Positions 54,451 through 63,217 of a stretch of DNA of 64,000 nt are shown piece by piece (positions within the stretch are counted from its first letter, which is position 1; each line of letters begins with the position of its first letter). The translations under genes were made by a program, and so were the position numbers. The notes beneath the pieces were generated by a model. The model did not search any database, was not told the DNA's origin, and worked only from the letters and a program-made list of their open reading frames with translations. Source of the stretch: VXNE01 sp965208745 (GTDB lineage Bacteria > Pseudomonadota > Gammaproteobacteria > Pseudomonadales > Azotimanducaceae); the NCBI GenBank assembly GCA_965208745.1, contig CBDBPN010000004.1, positions 2,790,001-2,854,000 of the forward strand. The letters are read 5' to 3'.

Positions 54451-54909
54451 GTGAACAGGAGAGAGCGGGAGCTGGAACAGTTGCTCGGACCGACCGTACG
54501 CGGACTCGGCTGTGAGATGTGGGGCATCGAGTACTTCCCCGCCGGCCGTCCGCCCATGCTGCGCGTGTACATCGACGCCCCCGATGGCGTGACGGTGGAC
54601 GACTGCGAGCGCGTCAGTCACCAGCTCAGCGGCGTACTCGACGTGGAAGAGCCGATCCGCAACGACTTCACGCTCGAGGTTTCGTCGCCGGGACTCGACC
54701 GGGTGCTCTTCAAACCGGAACAGTATGAAGCGTACGTCGGCGAGGACGTCGATGTGCGGCTGAAGTTCCCGCTCGAGGGGCTGCGGAAGGTCGTGGGCCG
54801 GCTGGCCGGGGCCACGGCGAGCGAGGTCTTCGTCGAGGCGGACGGGGCGACGCTCGCGGTGCCGGTGGAACAGGTGCGGCGGACGCGGATCGTGCCGCGC
54901 TTCGACTAG
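54451..54909 (+). CDS. rimP: Ribosome maturation factor RimP
   Basis: 152 residues from GTG 54451 (VNRRERELEQLLGPTVRGLGCEMWGIEYF in parts). RimP helps 30S maturation, especially around S12. The family motifs MLRVYIDAPDGVTVDDCERVSHQLSGVLDVE and YTLEVSSPG-like FTLEVSSPGLDRVLF are clear. The reading frame is also open upstream through the 14-bp repeats, but that part has no conservation. It starts the nus operon (rimP-nusA-infB-rbfA-truB). Confidence 0.96.
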   Translation: MNRRERELEQLLGPTVRGLGCEMWGIEYFPAGRPPMLRVYIDAPDGVTVDDCERVSHQLSGVLDVEEPIRNDFTLEVSSPGLDRVLFKPEQYEAYVGEDVDVRLKFPLEGLRKVVGRLAGATASEVFVEADGATLAVPVEQVRRTRIVPRFD

Positions 54910-54960
54910 CGGTTCGGGACTATTCGGCGCTAAGCGGCGCAGTCGGGGCAAGAGCAGGCA

Positions 54961-56637
54961 ATGAGCAAGGAAATCCTCATAGTCGTCGAGTCGCTCTCGC
55001 ACGAGAAGGGCGTGCCGAAGGAGGTCATCTTCGATGCGCTGGAATCGGCACTGGCCACCGCGACCAAGAAGCGGTACCAGGAGGACGCCGAGTTCCGGGT
55101 CGCCATCGACCGCGAGAGCGGCAGCTACGAGACCTTCCGGCGCTGGGAGGTCATCGATCCGGACCGCGAGCTCGAAGAGGACGAAATGCCGAACCCGGAC
55201 GCGGAGCTGACCCCGGAGGAGGCCGGGGAGCGGAATCCGGCGCTCGGCATCGGTGACTTCCACGAGATTCCCGTCGAGTCCGTCGAGTTTGGCCGCATCG
55301 CGGCGCAGGCCGCGCGGCAGGTGCTTACGCAGAAGGTCCGCGAGGCGGAGCGGGCCCAGGTGCTCGAGAAGTACCTGCCCAGGGTGCACCAGCTCGTCAG
55401 CGGTACCGTCAAGAAGGTGACGCGCGACGCCGTCATCGTGGACCTCGGCGGCAACGCGGAGGCGATTCTCATGCGCGGCAGCATGATTCCGCGCGAAACG
55501 TTCCGCATGGGCGACCGCCTGCGTGCCCTGCTCGTGGACGTACGTCCCGAGGCCCGGGGGCCGCAGCTCATCCTCAGTCGCATCACGTCGGAGATGCTGA
55601 TCGAGCTCTTCAAGGTGGAGGTCCCGGAGATCGCCGAGGACGTGATCGAGATCCGGGCCGCCGCCCGCAACCCCGGGTCCCGGGCGAAGATCGCCGTGTA
55701 CACGAACGACGGACGGATAGACCCGGTGGGCGCCTGCGTCGGCATGCGTGGCTCGCGCGTCCAGGCAGTCTCGGGTGAGTTGGCGGGGGAGCGCGTGGAC
55801 ATCGTGCCGTGGAACGAGAACCCGGCGCAACTGGCCATCAACGCGATGCAGCCGGCGGAGGTGGCCAGCATCGTCCTCGACGAGGACACGCACGCGATGG
55901 ACATCGCCGTGGCCGAGGACAACCTGGCGCAGGCCATCGGTCAGAGAGGAGAGAACGTCCGCCTCGCCAGCCAGCTCACGGGCTGGGAACTGAACATCAT
56001 GACCGAGGAGGACGCGGCGCAGCAGCAGGAGGAGGAGGCGCTCTCGGTCATGGAAGAGTTCATGGAGGCCCTGTCGGTCGACGAGAACGTGGCGGCCGTG
56101 CTGGCGGAGGAGGGGTTCACGACCATCGAGGAGGTCGCCTACGTTCCCATCGAGGAACTGCGCACGATCGAGGGTTTCGACGAGGAGATCGTCGAGGAGC
56201 TCCGCCAACGTGCGAAGGACGCGCTGCTGACCAAGGCGATCGCCTCCGGCGGTCTGCTGGCGGAAGGCGAGCCGGCCCCGGACCTGCTGAACATGGAAGG
56301 CATGGACCGTGACCTCGCCTACACGCTGGCCGGCAACGGCGTGGTGACCATGGAGGACCTGGCCGAGCTCGCGACGCCGGACCTGCTCGACATCGACGAG
56401 AGCGTCGGCGAGGAGCGCGCCAGCGAACTCATCATGACGGCCCGCGCACCGTGGTTCGAAGACGAGGCCGAGGAAGAAGGCGCCGAAGCGGTCGCCGAAG
56501 CGGCGGGCGAGGTGGCCCAGGCCCCGGGGGCCGGGCCGGAAGAAGGGACCCTCGCGACCGCGCCTGCCGGCACGGACGCCCCGGCGGCCGAGGCGGTGCC
56601 GGCGGTCGGAGGAGGCCAGGGGACGCGCTCCGCATGA
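54961..56637 (+). CDS. nusA: Transcription termination/antitermination protein NusA
   Basis: 558 residues. NusA binds RNA polymerase and controls pausing, termination and antitermination. The N-terminal domain (MSKEILIVVESLSHEKGVPKEVIFDALESALATATKKRY in parts) is followed by the S1 domain (GTVKKVTRDAVIVDLGGNAEAILMR, about 140-200), then two KH domains with RDPVGACVGMRGSRVQ-like DPVGACVGMRGSRVQAV and QAIGQRGENVRLASQLTGW. Two C-terminal acidic repeats (about 365-500) are followed by an unusual Ala/Glu/Pro-rich tail of about 50 residues. The stop overlaps the infB start. Confidence 0.97.
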   Translation: MSKEILIVVESLSHEKGVPKEVIFDALESALATATKKRYQEDAEFRVAIDRESGSYETFRRWEVIDPDRELEEDEMPNPDAELTPEEAGERNPALGIGDFHEIPVESVEFGRIAAQAARQVLTQKVREAERAQVLEKYLPRVHQLVSGTVKKVTRDAVIVDLGGNAEAILMRGSMIPRETFRMGDRLRALLVDVRPEARGPQLILSRITSEMLIELFKVEVPEIAEDVIEIRAAARNPGSRAKIAVYTNDGRIDPVGACVGMRGSRVQAVSGELAGERVDIVPWNENPAQLAINAMQPAEVASIVLDEDTHAMDIAVAEDNLAQAIGQRGENVRLASQLTGWELNIMTEEDAAQQQEEEALSVMEEFMEALSVDENVAAVLAEEGFTTIEEVAYVPIEELRTIEGFDEEIVEELRQRAKDALLTKAIASGGLLAEGEPAPDLLNMEGMDRDLAYTLAGNGVVTMEDLAELATPDLLDIDESVGEERASELIMTARAPWFEDEAEEEGAEAVAEAAGEVAQAPGAGPEEGTLATAPAGTDAPAAEAVPAVGGGQGTRSA

Positions 56638-59195
56638 GTGAGGTAACGGTCAAGCAGCTTGCCGCGGCGGTCGGAGCGTCGGCCGACCGGTTGCTGCGGC
56701 AGATGCGCGAGGCTGGCCTGCCGCAGGAGGCGGAGGACGAGCCGGTCACGGACCAGGAGCGTCAGCGCCTGCTCGAGTTCCTGAACCTCCGCCAGGAAGC
56801 GCAGGGACGCGCGCCCAGCCGCATCACGCTGAAGCGGACGTCCGTGACCACGCTGAAGACGGGCCAGGGTCGCGGCGGCCGGACCATCCAGGTTCAGAGC
56901 AAACGTCGACGTACCTACGTCAAGGCGACGCCGCGGGCCGAAGCGGAGACGGACACCCCGACTGCGGCGCCGAGGCAGCCGGGTCAGGTCGAGCTGGAGG
57001 CGGAGCGTATCCGCCGGCAGGAACTTGCGCGCAAGAGCGCGGAAGAGGACGTTCGTCGTCTGGCCGCGCGCCGGGCGGAGGAGCAGGCGGAGCAAGAGCG
57101 GGAGCGCGCCCGGGAGGAAGAGGCCGAGGCCAGGCGCCGCGAGGACGAGCTGCGGAAACAGGCGGAGGCTGCGCAGCGCGCCGAGCAGGAGAAGACCCAG
57201 GAGCAGTCCGTGACCGAGGCTGCGGCACGCGCCCAGGCCGAGGCACAGGCGCAGGAGCGCGGCGGCAAGCGCGCCAAGGACAGGACGAAGGAGCGCGAGC
57301 GTACGAAGGAGCCGGGGTTCGGCGCGCGCCGGCGGGGCGAACTGTCCATGAAACGCCGGTCGCCGCGCATGCGGCGTCGGGGGCCGTCGCGCATTTCGGT
57401 CGAGACTCGCGGCGGCGAGTTCGAGCGGCCACAGGACGCCGTTCAGCGCGAGGTCGAACTCGGCGAGGCCATCCAGGTCGGTGAACTCGCACGGCGCATG
57501 AGCGTGAAGGCCGGCGAGGTCATCAAGACTCTCATGGACATGGGCGTGATGGCCACCATCAACCAGACGCTGGACCAGGACACGGCCTCGCTCCTCGTGG
57601 AGGAGATGGGTCACAAGGTGAAGCTCGTGGTCGCCGACGAGGTCGAACACGAGCACGAGGAGTCGCTCAGGATCGAGGGCAACGTGGAGCCGCGGTCTCC
57701 CGTCGTGACCGTGATGGGACACGTGGACCACGGCAAGACATCGCTGCTCGACTACATCCGCAACTCGCGGATCGTCGCCGGAGAGGCCGGCGGCATCACA
57801 CAGCACATCGGCGCCTACCGGGTATCGACGGAGCACGGGGACATCAGCTTCCTCGATACCCCGGGTCACGCCGCGTTCACCGCGATGCGGGCTCGGGGCG
57901 CCAGGTCCACGGACATCGTCATCCTCGTCGTGGCCGGCGACGACGGCGTCATGCCGCAGACCGTGGAGGCGGTGCAGCACGCCAAGGCGGCGGGCGTACC
58001 CATCATCGTGGCCATCAACAAGATGGACCTCGAGGGCGTCGACCCGGCGCGCGTCAAGAACGAACTGGTCGCGGTCGACGTGATTCCGGAGGACCTCGGA
58101 GGCGATACGCAGTTCATCGAGGTCTCCGCGCAGACGGGACAGGGTGTCGACAACCTCCTCGAGAGCATCAACCTGCAGGCGGAACTGCTCGAACTGGGCG
58201 CCGCCCGCGACGTCCCGGGACGCGGCATCGTCGTCGAGTCGCGTCTCGACCGGGGCCGCGGTCCCGTCGCCACCATACTGGTGCAGAACGGGGTGCTGCG
58301 GCGCGGGGACGTGGTCATCGCGGGGGAGCGCTTCGGGCGCGTGCGGCTGATGCTCAACGAACGGGGCGATCCGGTGGGCGAAGCCGGCCCGTCGGTGCCG
58401 GTCGAGGTGCTCGGGCTGAACGGAACTCCGGAAGCGGGCGACGACTTCTCGGTCGTCGCCGACGAGCGGCGCGCCCGGGAACTCGCGGAACTGCGCGCCA
58501 CCAGGAGCCAGGAGCAGCGGCTCGCCAAGCAGCAGGCCGCGAAGATCGAGAACCTCTTCGCGAACCTGGGCGACGGCGAGAAGCGGGTACTGAAGCTGGT
58601 GCTCAAGGCGGATGTCCGCGGTTCCCTCGAGGCGATCACCCAGGCCTGCGCGGACCTCGGCAACGACGAGGTGGCGGTCAACCTGCTCGGCACCGGGGTC
58701 GGCGGCATCACGGAGTCGGACGCGACCCTCGCCATGACGTACGGCGCCGCGATCTTCGGATTCAACGTGCGCGCGGACACGAATGCCAAGTCGGTCATCG
58801 AGCGTGAGGGCATCGACCTGCGCTACTACAGCGTGATCTACGAGCTGCTCGACGACATCAGGATGATCCTGCAGGACATGCTCGCACCGGAGGTGCGCGA
58901 AGAGATCGTCGGCACGGCGGAGGTGCGGGACGTGTTCCGGTCGCCGCGCTTCGGTCAGGTCGCCGGGTGCATGGTGGTCGACGGCTCCGTCGCCCGGAAC
59001 AAGAAGATCCGGGTGCTGCGCGACAATGTGGTCATCTTCGAGGGTGAGCTCGAATCGCTGCGCCGGTTCAAGGACGACGTGGGCGAAGTCCGCAATGGCC
59101 TCGAGTGCGGCATCGGCGTACGCAACTACAACGACGTTCGCGTGGGCGACCGGATCGAGGTCTTCGAGTCCCGGGAAGTGGCGCGGGCCCTGTAG
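56634..59195 (+). CDS. infB: Translation initiation factor IF-2
   Basis: 853 residues from ATG 56634 (MSEVTVKQLAAAVGASADRLLRQMREAGL in parts), overlapping the nusA stop as ATGA. IF-2 is a GTPase that places initiator tRNA on the 30S subunit. After the N-terminal IF2N domain comes a highly charged region of about 200 residues rich in RR, EE and AQ repeats. The G domain has GHVDHGKTSLLD (G1), the DTPGHAAF motif (G3) and NKMD (G4). The C-terminal domain that binds fMet-tRNA ends with GVRNYNDVRVGDRIEVFESREVAR (in parts). Confidence 0.98.
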   Translation: MSEVTVKQLAAAVGASADRLLRQMREAGLPQEAEDEPVTDQERQRLLEFLNLRQEAQGRAPSRITLKRTSVTTLKTGQGRGGRTIQVQSKRRRTYVKATPRAEAETDTPTAAPRQPGQVELEAERIRRQELARKSAEEDVRRLAARRAEEQAEQERERAREEEAEARRREDELRKQAEAAQRAEQEKTQEQSVTEAAARAQAEAQAQERGGKRAKDRTKERERTKEPGFGARRRGELSMKRRSPRMRRRGPSRISVETRGGEFERPQDAVQREVELGEAIQVGELARRMSVKAGEVIKTLMDMGVMATINQTLDQDTASLLVEEMGHKVKLVVADEVEHEHEESLRIEGNVEPRSPVVTVMGHVDHGKTSLLDYIRNSRIVAGEAGGITQHIGAYRVSTEHGDISFLDTPGHAAFTAMRARGARSTDIVILVVAGDDGVMPQTVEAVQHAKAAGVPIIVAINKMDLEGVDPARVKNELVAVDVIPEDLGGDTQFIEVSAQTGQGVDNLLESINLQAELLELGAARDVPGRGIVVESRLDRGRGPVATILVQNGVLRRGDVVIAGERFGRVRLMLNERGDPVGEAGPSVPVEVLGLNGTPEAGDDFSVVADERRARELAELRATRSQEQRLAKQQAAKIENLFANLGDGEKRVLKLVLKADVRGSLEAITQACADLGNDEVAVNLLGTGVGGITESDATLAMTYGAAIFGFNVRADTNAKSVIEREGIDLRYYSVIYELLDDIRMILQDMLAPEVREEIVGTAEVRDVFRSPRFGQVAGCMVVDGSVARNKKIRVLRDNVVIFEGELESLRRFKDDVGEVRNGLECGIGVRNYNDVRVGDRIEVFESREVARAL

Positions 59196-59227
59196 CGAGT
59201 CGGAAGCGAATCAGCAGCGATCTGACC

Positions 59228-59650
59228 ATGCGATCCCTCGTCCGCAACGCCGAACGCGACCTCCGGCTGGCCGACTTCATCCGGGACGAACTCGGACGTG
59301 CCCTGCTATCCGACGTGCGGGATCCGCGAATAGGCATGACCAGCGTAACGGACGTCCGCGTGAATCGCGACATGAGTCGGGCGGACGTGTACGTCAGCTC
59401 GCTGTCGGCCCGGTCCGAGAGCGAGCGCGAGGCGTTGGTCGCGGCGCTCGACCACGCGGCCGGCTTCCTCCGTACGAAGGTGGCGCAGCGCGGCAACCTG
59501 CGCACGACCCCCCGCCTGCGATTCCACTACGACGATCTCGTGGAGTCCGGCCCGCGCATGGAGGCCCTCATCGATCGCGCCGTGGAAAGCGGTGCGGGAG
59601 GGGATGCGCGGCGCGGCGCGGCGGGACCGCGGACGCCGGCGCGAAGCTGA
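59228..59650 (+). CDS. rbfA: Ribosome-binding factor A
   Basis: 140 residues from ATG 59228 (MRSLVRNAERDLRLADFIRDELG). RbfA is a KH-domain protein that acts in late 30S maturation, near the 5' end of 16S rRNA. Motifs are RDPRIGMTSVTDVRVNRDMSRADVYVS (in parts), LDHAAGFLRTKVAQRGNLRTTPRLRFHYDD. The C-terminal tail is basic and disordered. The stop overlaps the truB start codon by one base. Confidence 0.95.
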   Translation: MRSLVRNAERDLRLADFIRDELGRALLSDVRDPRIGMTSVTDVRVNRDMSRADVYVSSLSARSESEREALVAALDHAAGFLRTKVAQRGNLRTTPRLRFHYDDLVESGPRMEALIDRAVESGAGGDARRGAAGPRTPARS

Positions 59651-60645
59651 TGGCACGCAGGCGGGCAGCTCGAGGCAGGGACGTGTCGGGGGTGGTGGCG
59701 CTCGACAAGCCGAAGGGCATGAGCTCGAGCGCGGCCGTCCAGGACGCCAAGCGCCTGTTCCGCGCGCGCAAGGTGGGTCACACGGGGAGCCTCGATCCGC
59801 TCGCCACCGGGGTGCTGCCGTTGTGCTTCGGCAACGCGACGCGCTTCTCGCAGTTCCTGCTGGATTCGGACAAGCGCTACGTGGCCGAGGTCAGGCTTGG
59901 CGTCAGCACGGACAGCGGCGATGCGGACGGCAGCGTCCTCGAGGAGCGCCCGGTGGGGCGGCTCGCGCGGCGCGCGGTCGAACGGGCGCTCGGGTCCTTC
60001 AGGGGTGAGATCGAGCAGGTGCCGTCGATGTTCTCGGCCATCAAGCACCACGGCCAGCCGCTCTACAAGCTCGCGCGCCAAGGCGTAGAGGTGGAGCGCA
60101 AGGCCCGGCCGATCACCGTGTACTCCAACGAGATCGTGGCCTTCGAGGACGACAGGCTTACCCTGGACGTGCACTGCAGCAAGGGCACGTACGTGCGCTG
60201 CATCGTGCACGAACTCGGCGAGATGCTCGGTTGCGGGGCCCACGTGACGGACCTTCGGCGCACGATGGCGGGACCGTTCGGGGAAGACGACCTCGTCACC
60301 TTCGAGGCGTTGCGGGAAGCCGACGCGGAGCACCGGCTGGACGCGTTGCTGCAGCCGGTGTCGAGCACGGTGCGGCAGTGGCCGGCGGTGACCCTGACCG
60401 ACCACACGGCGTACTATCTGCGGCAGGGCCAGCCCGTCATCGTTCCGCATGCCCCGACGGCGGGTTGGGTGCGCCTCTGCGAAGCGTCGGCGCGGCGGCA
60501 GTCGAGCGACGCGGACGGCGAGAACGGCCAGAACGGCGAGCGCCGCGACGAGGGGACGTCCGGCAGCGGACGTTTCCTGGGGGTCGGGGAAATACTCGAC
60601 GACGGACGGGTCGCACCGAGGCGGTTGATACCGGATCGGTCGTGA
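59650..60645 (+). CDS. truB: tRNA pseudouridine(55) synthase TruB
   Basis: 331 residues from ATG 59650. TruB makes pseudouridine 55 in the T arm of tRNAs. The catalytic loop is VGHTGSLDPLATGVLPLCFGNATRFSQFLL with the active-site aspartate, preceded by VVALDKPKGMSSSAAVQDAKRLF. The PUA-like C-terminal region follows LRQGQPVIVPHAP. A loop of about 25 residues rich in Asp/Gly/Asn (RRQSSDADGENGQNGERRD) interrupts the C-terminal domain and is unlike E. coli TruB. Confidence 0.97.
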   Translation: MARRRAARGRDVSGVVALDKPKGMSSSAAVQDAKRLFRARKVGHTGSLDPLATGVLPLCFGNATRFSQFLLDSDKRYVAEVRLGVSTDSGDADGSVLEERPVGRLARRAVERALGSFRGEIEQVPSMFSAIKHHGQPLYKLARQGVEVERKARPITVYSNEIVAFEDDRLTLDVHCSKGTYVRCIVHELGEMLGCGAHVTDLRRTMAGPFGEDDLVTFEALREADAEHRLDALLQPVSSTVRQWPAVTLTDHTAYYLRQGQPVIVPHAPTAGWVRLCEASARRQSSDADGENGQNGERRDEGTSGSGRFLGVGEILDDGRVAPRRLIPDRS

Positions 60646-60727
60646 ACTCGCGGTACGGCAGGCAGGGGGTTGCCCCTTTTGGGCAAAACGGAACACAGGC
60701 ACAGCGATCGGATATGGAGAAGGAAGC

Positions 60728-60997
60728 ATGGCGCTGACGGCCGAAGCGAAACGGGCGATCGTCGAGGAGCATCGACGTAGCGAAAACGACACCGGTTCGC
60801 CTGAAGTGCAGGTGGCGCTGCTCACGCACAACATCAACTCGTTGCAGCAGCACTTCCGGGACCACGGCAAGGACCATCACTCGCGCCGGGGCCTGATCCG
60901 CATGGTGGGTCAGCGTCGCAAGCTGCTCAACTACCTGCGCGGCAAGGACGACGGCCGCTACCGGGCGCTGATACAGAGGCTGGGCCTCCGGCGCTAG
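60728..60997 (+). CDS. rpsO: 30S ribosomal protein S15
   Basis: 89 residues. S15 binds 16S rRNA early in assembly, and forms a bridge to the 50S. It shows the S15 hallmark DTGSPEVQVALLTHNINSLQQHFRDHGKDHHSRRGLIRMVGQRRKLLNYLRGKD (in parts) and ends RYRALIQRLGLRR. The 82-base gap from truB has no obvious terminator. It sits ahead of pnp as in E. coli. Confidence 0.98.
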   Translation: MALTAEAKRAIVEEHRRSENDTGSPEVQVALLTHNINSLQQHFRDHGKDHHSRRGLIRMVGQRRKLLNYLRGKDDGRYRALIQRLGLRR

Positions 60998-61022
60998 CGT
61001 TGGTCCAGTGCGAATTCATTGA

Positions 61023-61094
61023 CGAAGCGGGGAGACCGCTTCGAGCGGCGCCGTTGCTGCGGGCCGCTATAGCAAAGTGAGCGGACGTCCGCTC
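61023..61094 (+). promoter_or_regulatory. Paired hairpins in the rpsO-pnp gap (possible pnp autoregulation leader)
   Basis: CGAAGCGG (61023-61030) pairs perfectly with CCGCTTCG (61036-61043) around a 5-base loop, with no T run after it. A second palindrome, GAGCGGACGTCCGCTC (61079-61094), lies 15 bases before the pnp TTG. In E. coli, RNase III cuts a hairpin here and PNPase represses its own mRNA; the same may hold here by position. Confidence 0.5.
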
Positions 61095-61108
61095 CACAGG
61101 AGAAGAAG

Positions 61109-63208
61109 TTGAATCCAGTCAGAACGGAATTTGAGTATGGCGACCACCAGGTCGTCCTCGAGGCCAACCGGGTAGCCAGGCAGGCCACCGGGAGCGTGTT
61201 GGCGTCCATGGGAGACACGGTCGTGCTCTGCACGGCGGTGGTCGTCCCGGAAGCGCGGCCAGACCAGGCGTTCTTCCCCCTTACGGTCAACTATGAGGAG
61301 AAGATGTATGCCGCCGGCAAGATCCCCGGCGGTTTCCCGCGGCGGGAAGGACGGCCGACGGAGAAGGAGACGCTGACCTGCCGGCTCATCGACCGGCCCA
61401 TCCGCCCGCTGTTCCCCAAGGGGTTCATGAACGAAGTGCAGGTGATCTGCACGGTCATGTCGGCGGGGCGCGACATGGACCCCGACATCGTCGCGATGCT
61501 CGGCGCCTCCGCCGCGCTGTCCCTCTCCGGGGCGCCGTTCGGGGGACCGATCGGGGCGGCGCGCGTGGGTTACCACGAGGGTGCGTATCTGCTGAATCCG
61601 GGCGTGGAGGCGCTCACCACGTCGGCGCTCAACATGGTGGTCGCGGGGACCGCGTCCGCCGTGCTGATGGTCGAATCCGAAGCGGACGAACTGACCGAGG
61701 ACCAGATGCTCGGCGGCGTCCTGTACGCGCACCAGGAGATGCAGGTCGCGATCCGGGCCATCGAGCAACTGACCGCGGAGGCCGGCAAGCCGAAGTGGCG
61801 CTGGGAGCCGCCGACGCCCGACGCGGGCCTCGTGGAGCGCGTGGCGGCCTCCGTGGGCGACGCCGTGGGCGACGCCTATCGCATCACCGACAAGCAGGAC
61901 CGCCAGAGCCGCGTGAGCGCATTGCGCGAACAGGCGGTCAGCGAACTGGCGCGCGGGGGCGCGGACGATCTGGAGGCCGGGGAGGTGCTCGACGAGTTCG
62001 CTCGCCTGGAGAAGCGCGTCGTGCGAGAGCGCGTGCTGGCCGGCGAGCCGCGCATCGACGGACGCGACCGGACGACCGTGCGGCCGATATCGGTCGATGT
62101 GGGGCTGCTGCCGCGTGCGCACGGGTCGGCGATGTTCACCCGCGGGGAAACCCAGGCGATCGTGACGGCGACCCTGGGCACGCTCCGCGACGCGGCGCTG
62201 GTCGAGACCCTGCACGGGACCTACAAGGACCAGTTCATGCTGCACTACAACTTCCCGCCGTACAGCGTCGGGGAGGCCGGCTTCCTGGGCGCGCCCAAGC
62301 GGCGCGAGATCGGTCACGGACGCCTGGCGCGGCGCGGCATCTCGGCGGTGCTCCCGGACCAGGACACGTTCCCCTATACGCTGCGGGTGGTGTCCGAGAT
62401 CACCGAGAGCAACGGCTCCAGTTCGATGGCGAGCGTATGCGGCGCATCGCTTGCGCTGATGGACGCCGGCATACCCGTGCGCGCGGCGGTGGCCGGGGTC
62501 GCCATGGGCCTCGTCAAGGACGGCGAACGTTTCGCCGTGCTGACCGACATCCTCGGGGACGAGGACCACCTGGGCGACATGGACTTCAAGGTCGCCGGGA
62601 CCGCGGACGGCGTGACCGCGCTGCAGATGGACATCAAGATCGACGGGGTCACCGAGGAGATCATGGAGGTCGCCCTCGAGCAGGCGCTCGCGGCCCGCCT
62701 CCACATCCTGGGCGAGATGAACCAGGTCATCGCGGCGCCGCGGGAGAGCCTCGCGGAGAACGCGCCGTCCCTGGTCGTGCTCAAGATCAATCCGGACAAG
62801 ATCCGGGACATCATCGGCAAGGGCGGTGCGACCATCCGCTCGATCGTCGACGAGACCGGCGCGGAAGTGGACGTCGAGGACGACGGTACGGTGCGGATCT
62901 ACGGGGAGGACCAGGCGTCCAGGGACGCCGCCGTGGCCCGCGTGCAGGAGATCACGGCGGAAGCCGAGGTCGGCAGGATCTACAACGGCAAGGTCGCGCG
63001 CATCGTGGACTACGGCGCCTTCGTCAACATCCTGCCGGGCAAGGACGGACTGCTGCACATCTCCGAAGTCGCCAAGGAGCGCGTCGAGAAGGTGAGCGAC
63101 TACCTCGAGGAGGGCCAGGACGTGGACGTGGTCGTACTCGATGTGGACCAGCGCGGCCGGATCAAGCTCTCCATCAAGGAGGTGCCGAACTACGCCGCTT
63201 CCGCGTAG
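61109..63208 (+). CDS. pnp: Polyribonucleotide nucleotidyltransferase (PNPase)
   Basis: 699 residues from TTG 61109, with AGGAGA before it. PNPase is a phosphorolytic 3'-5' exoribonuclease and part of the RNA degradosome. Two RNase PH domains are seen, the first with KIPGGFPRREGRPTEKETLTCRLIDRPIRPLFPKGF (in parts) and the second with FMLHYNFPPYSVGEAGFLGAPKRREIGHGRLARR (in parts) and TDILGDEDHLGDMDFKVAGT. A KH domain (IRDIIGKGGATIRSI) and an S1 domain (VGRIYNGKVARIVDYGAFVNILPGKDGLLHISEVA in parts) close the chain. Confidence 0.98.
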   Translation: MNPVRTEFEYGDHQVVLEANRVARQATGSVLASMGDTVVLCTAVVVPEARPDQAFFPLTVNYEEKMYAAGKIPGGFPRREGRPTEKETLTCRLIDRPIRPLFPKGFMNEVQVICTVMSAGRDMDPDIVAMLGASAALSLSGAPFGGPIGAARVGYHEGAYLLNPGVEALTTSALNMVVAGTASAVLMVESEADELTEDQMLGGVLYAHQEMQVAIRAIEQLTAEAGKPKWRWEPPTPDAGLVERVAASVGDAVGDAYRITDKQDRQSRVSALREQAVSELARGGADDLEAGEVLDEFARLEKRVVRERVLAGEPRIDGRDRTTVRPISVDVGLLPRAHGSAMFTRGETQAIVTATLGTLRDAALVETLHGTYKDQFMLHYNFPPYSVGEAGFLGAPKRREIGHGRLARRGISAVLPDQDTFPYTLRVVSEITESNGSSSMASVCGASLALMDAGIPVRAAVAGVAMGLVKDGERFAVLTDILGDEDHLGDMDFKVAGTADGVTALQMDIKIDGVTEEIMEVALEQALAARLHILGEMNQVIAAPRESLAENAPSLVVLKINPDKIRDIIGKGGATIRSIVDETGAEVDVEDDGTVRIYGEDQASRDAAVARVQEITAEAEVGRIYNGKVARIVDYGAFVNILPGKDGLLHISEVAKERVEKVSDYLEEGQDVDVVVLDVDQRGRIKLSIKEVPNYAASA

Positions 63209-63217
63209 AGGACAGCC

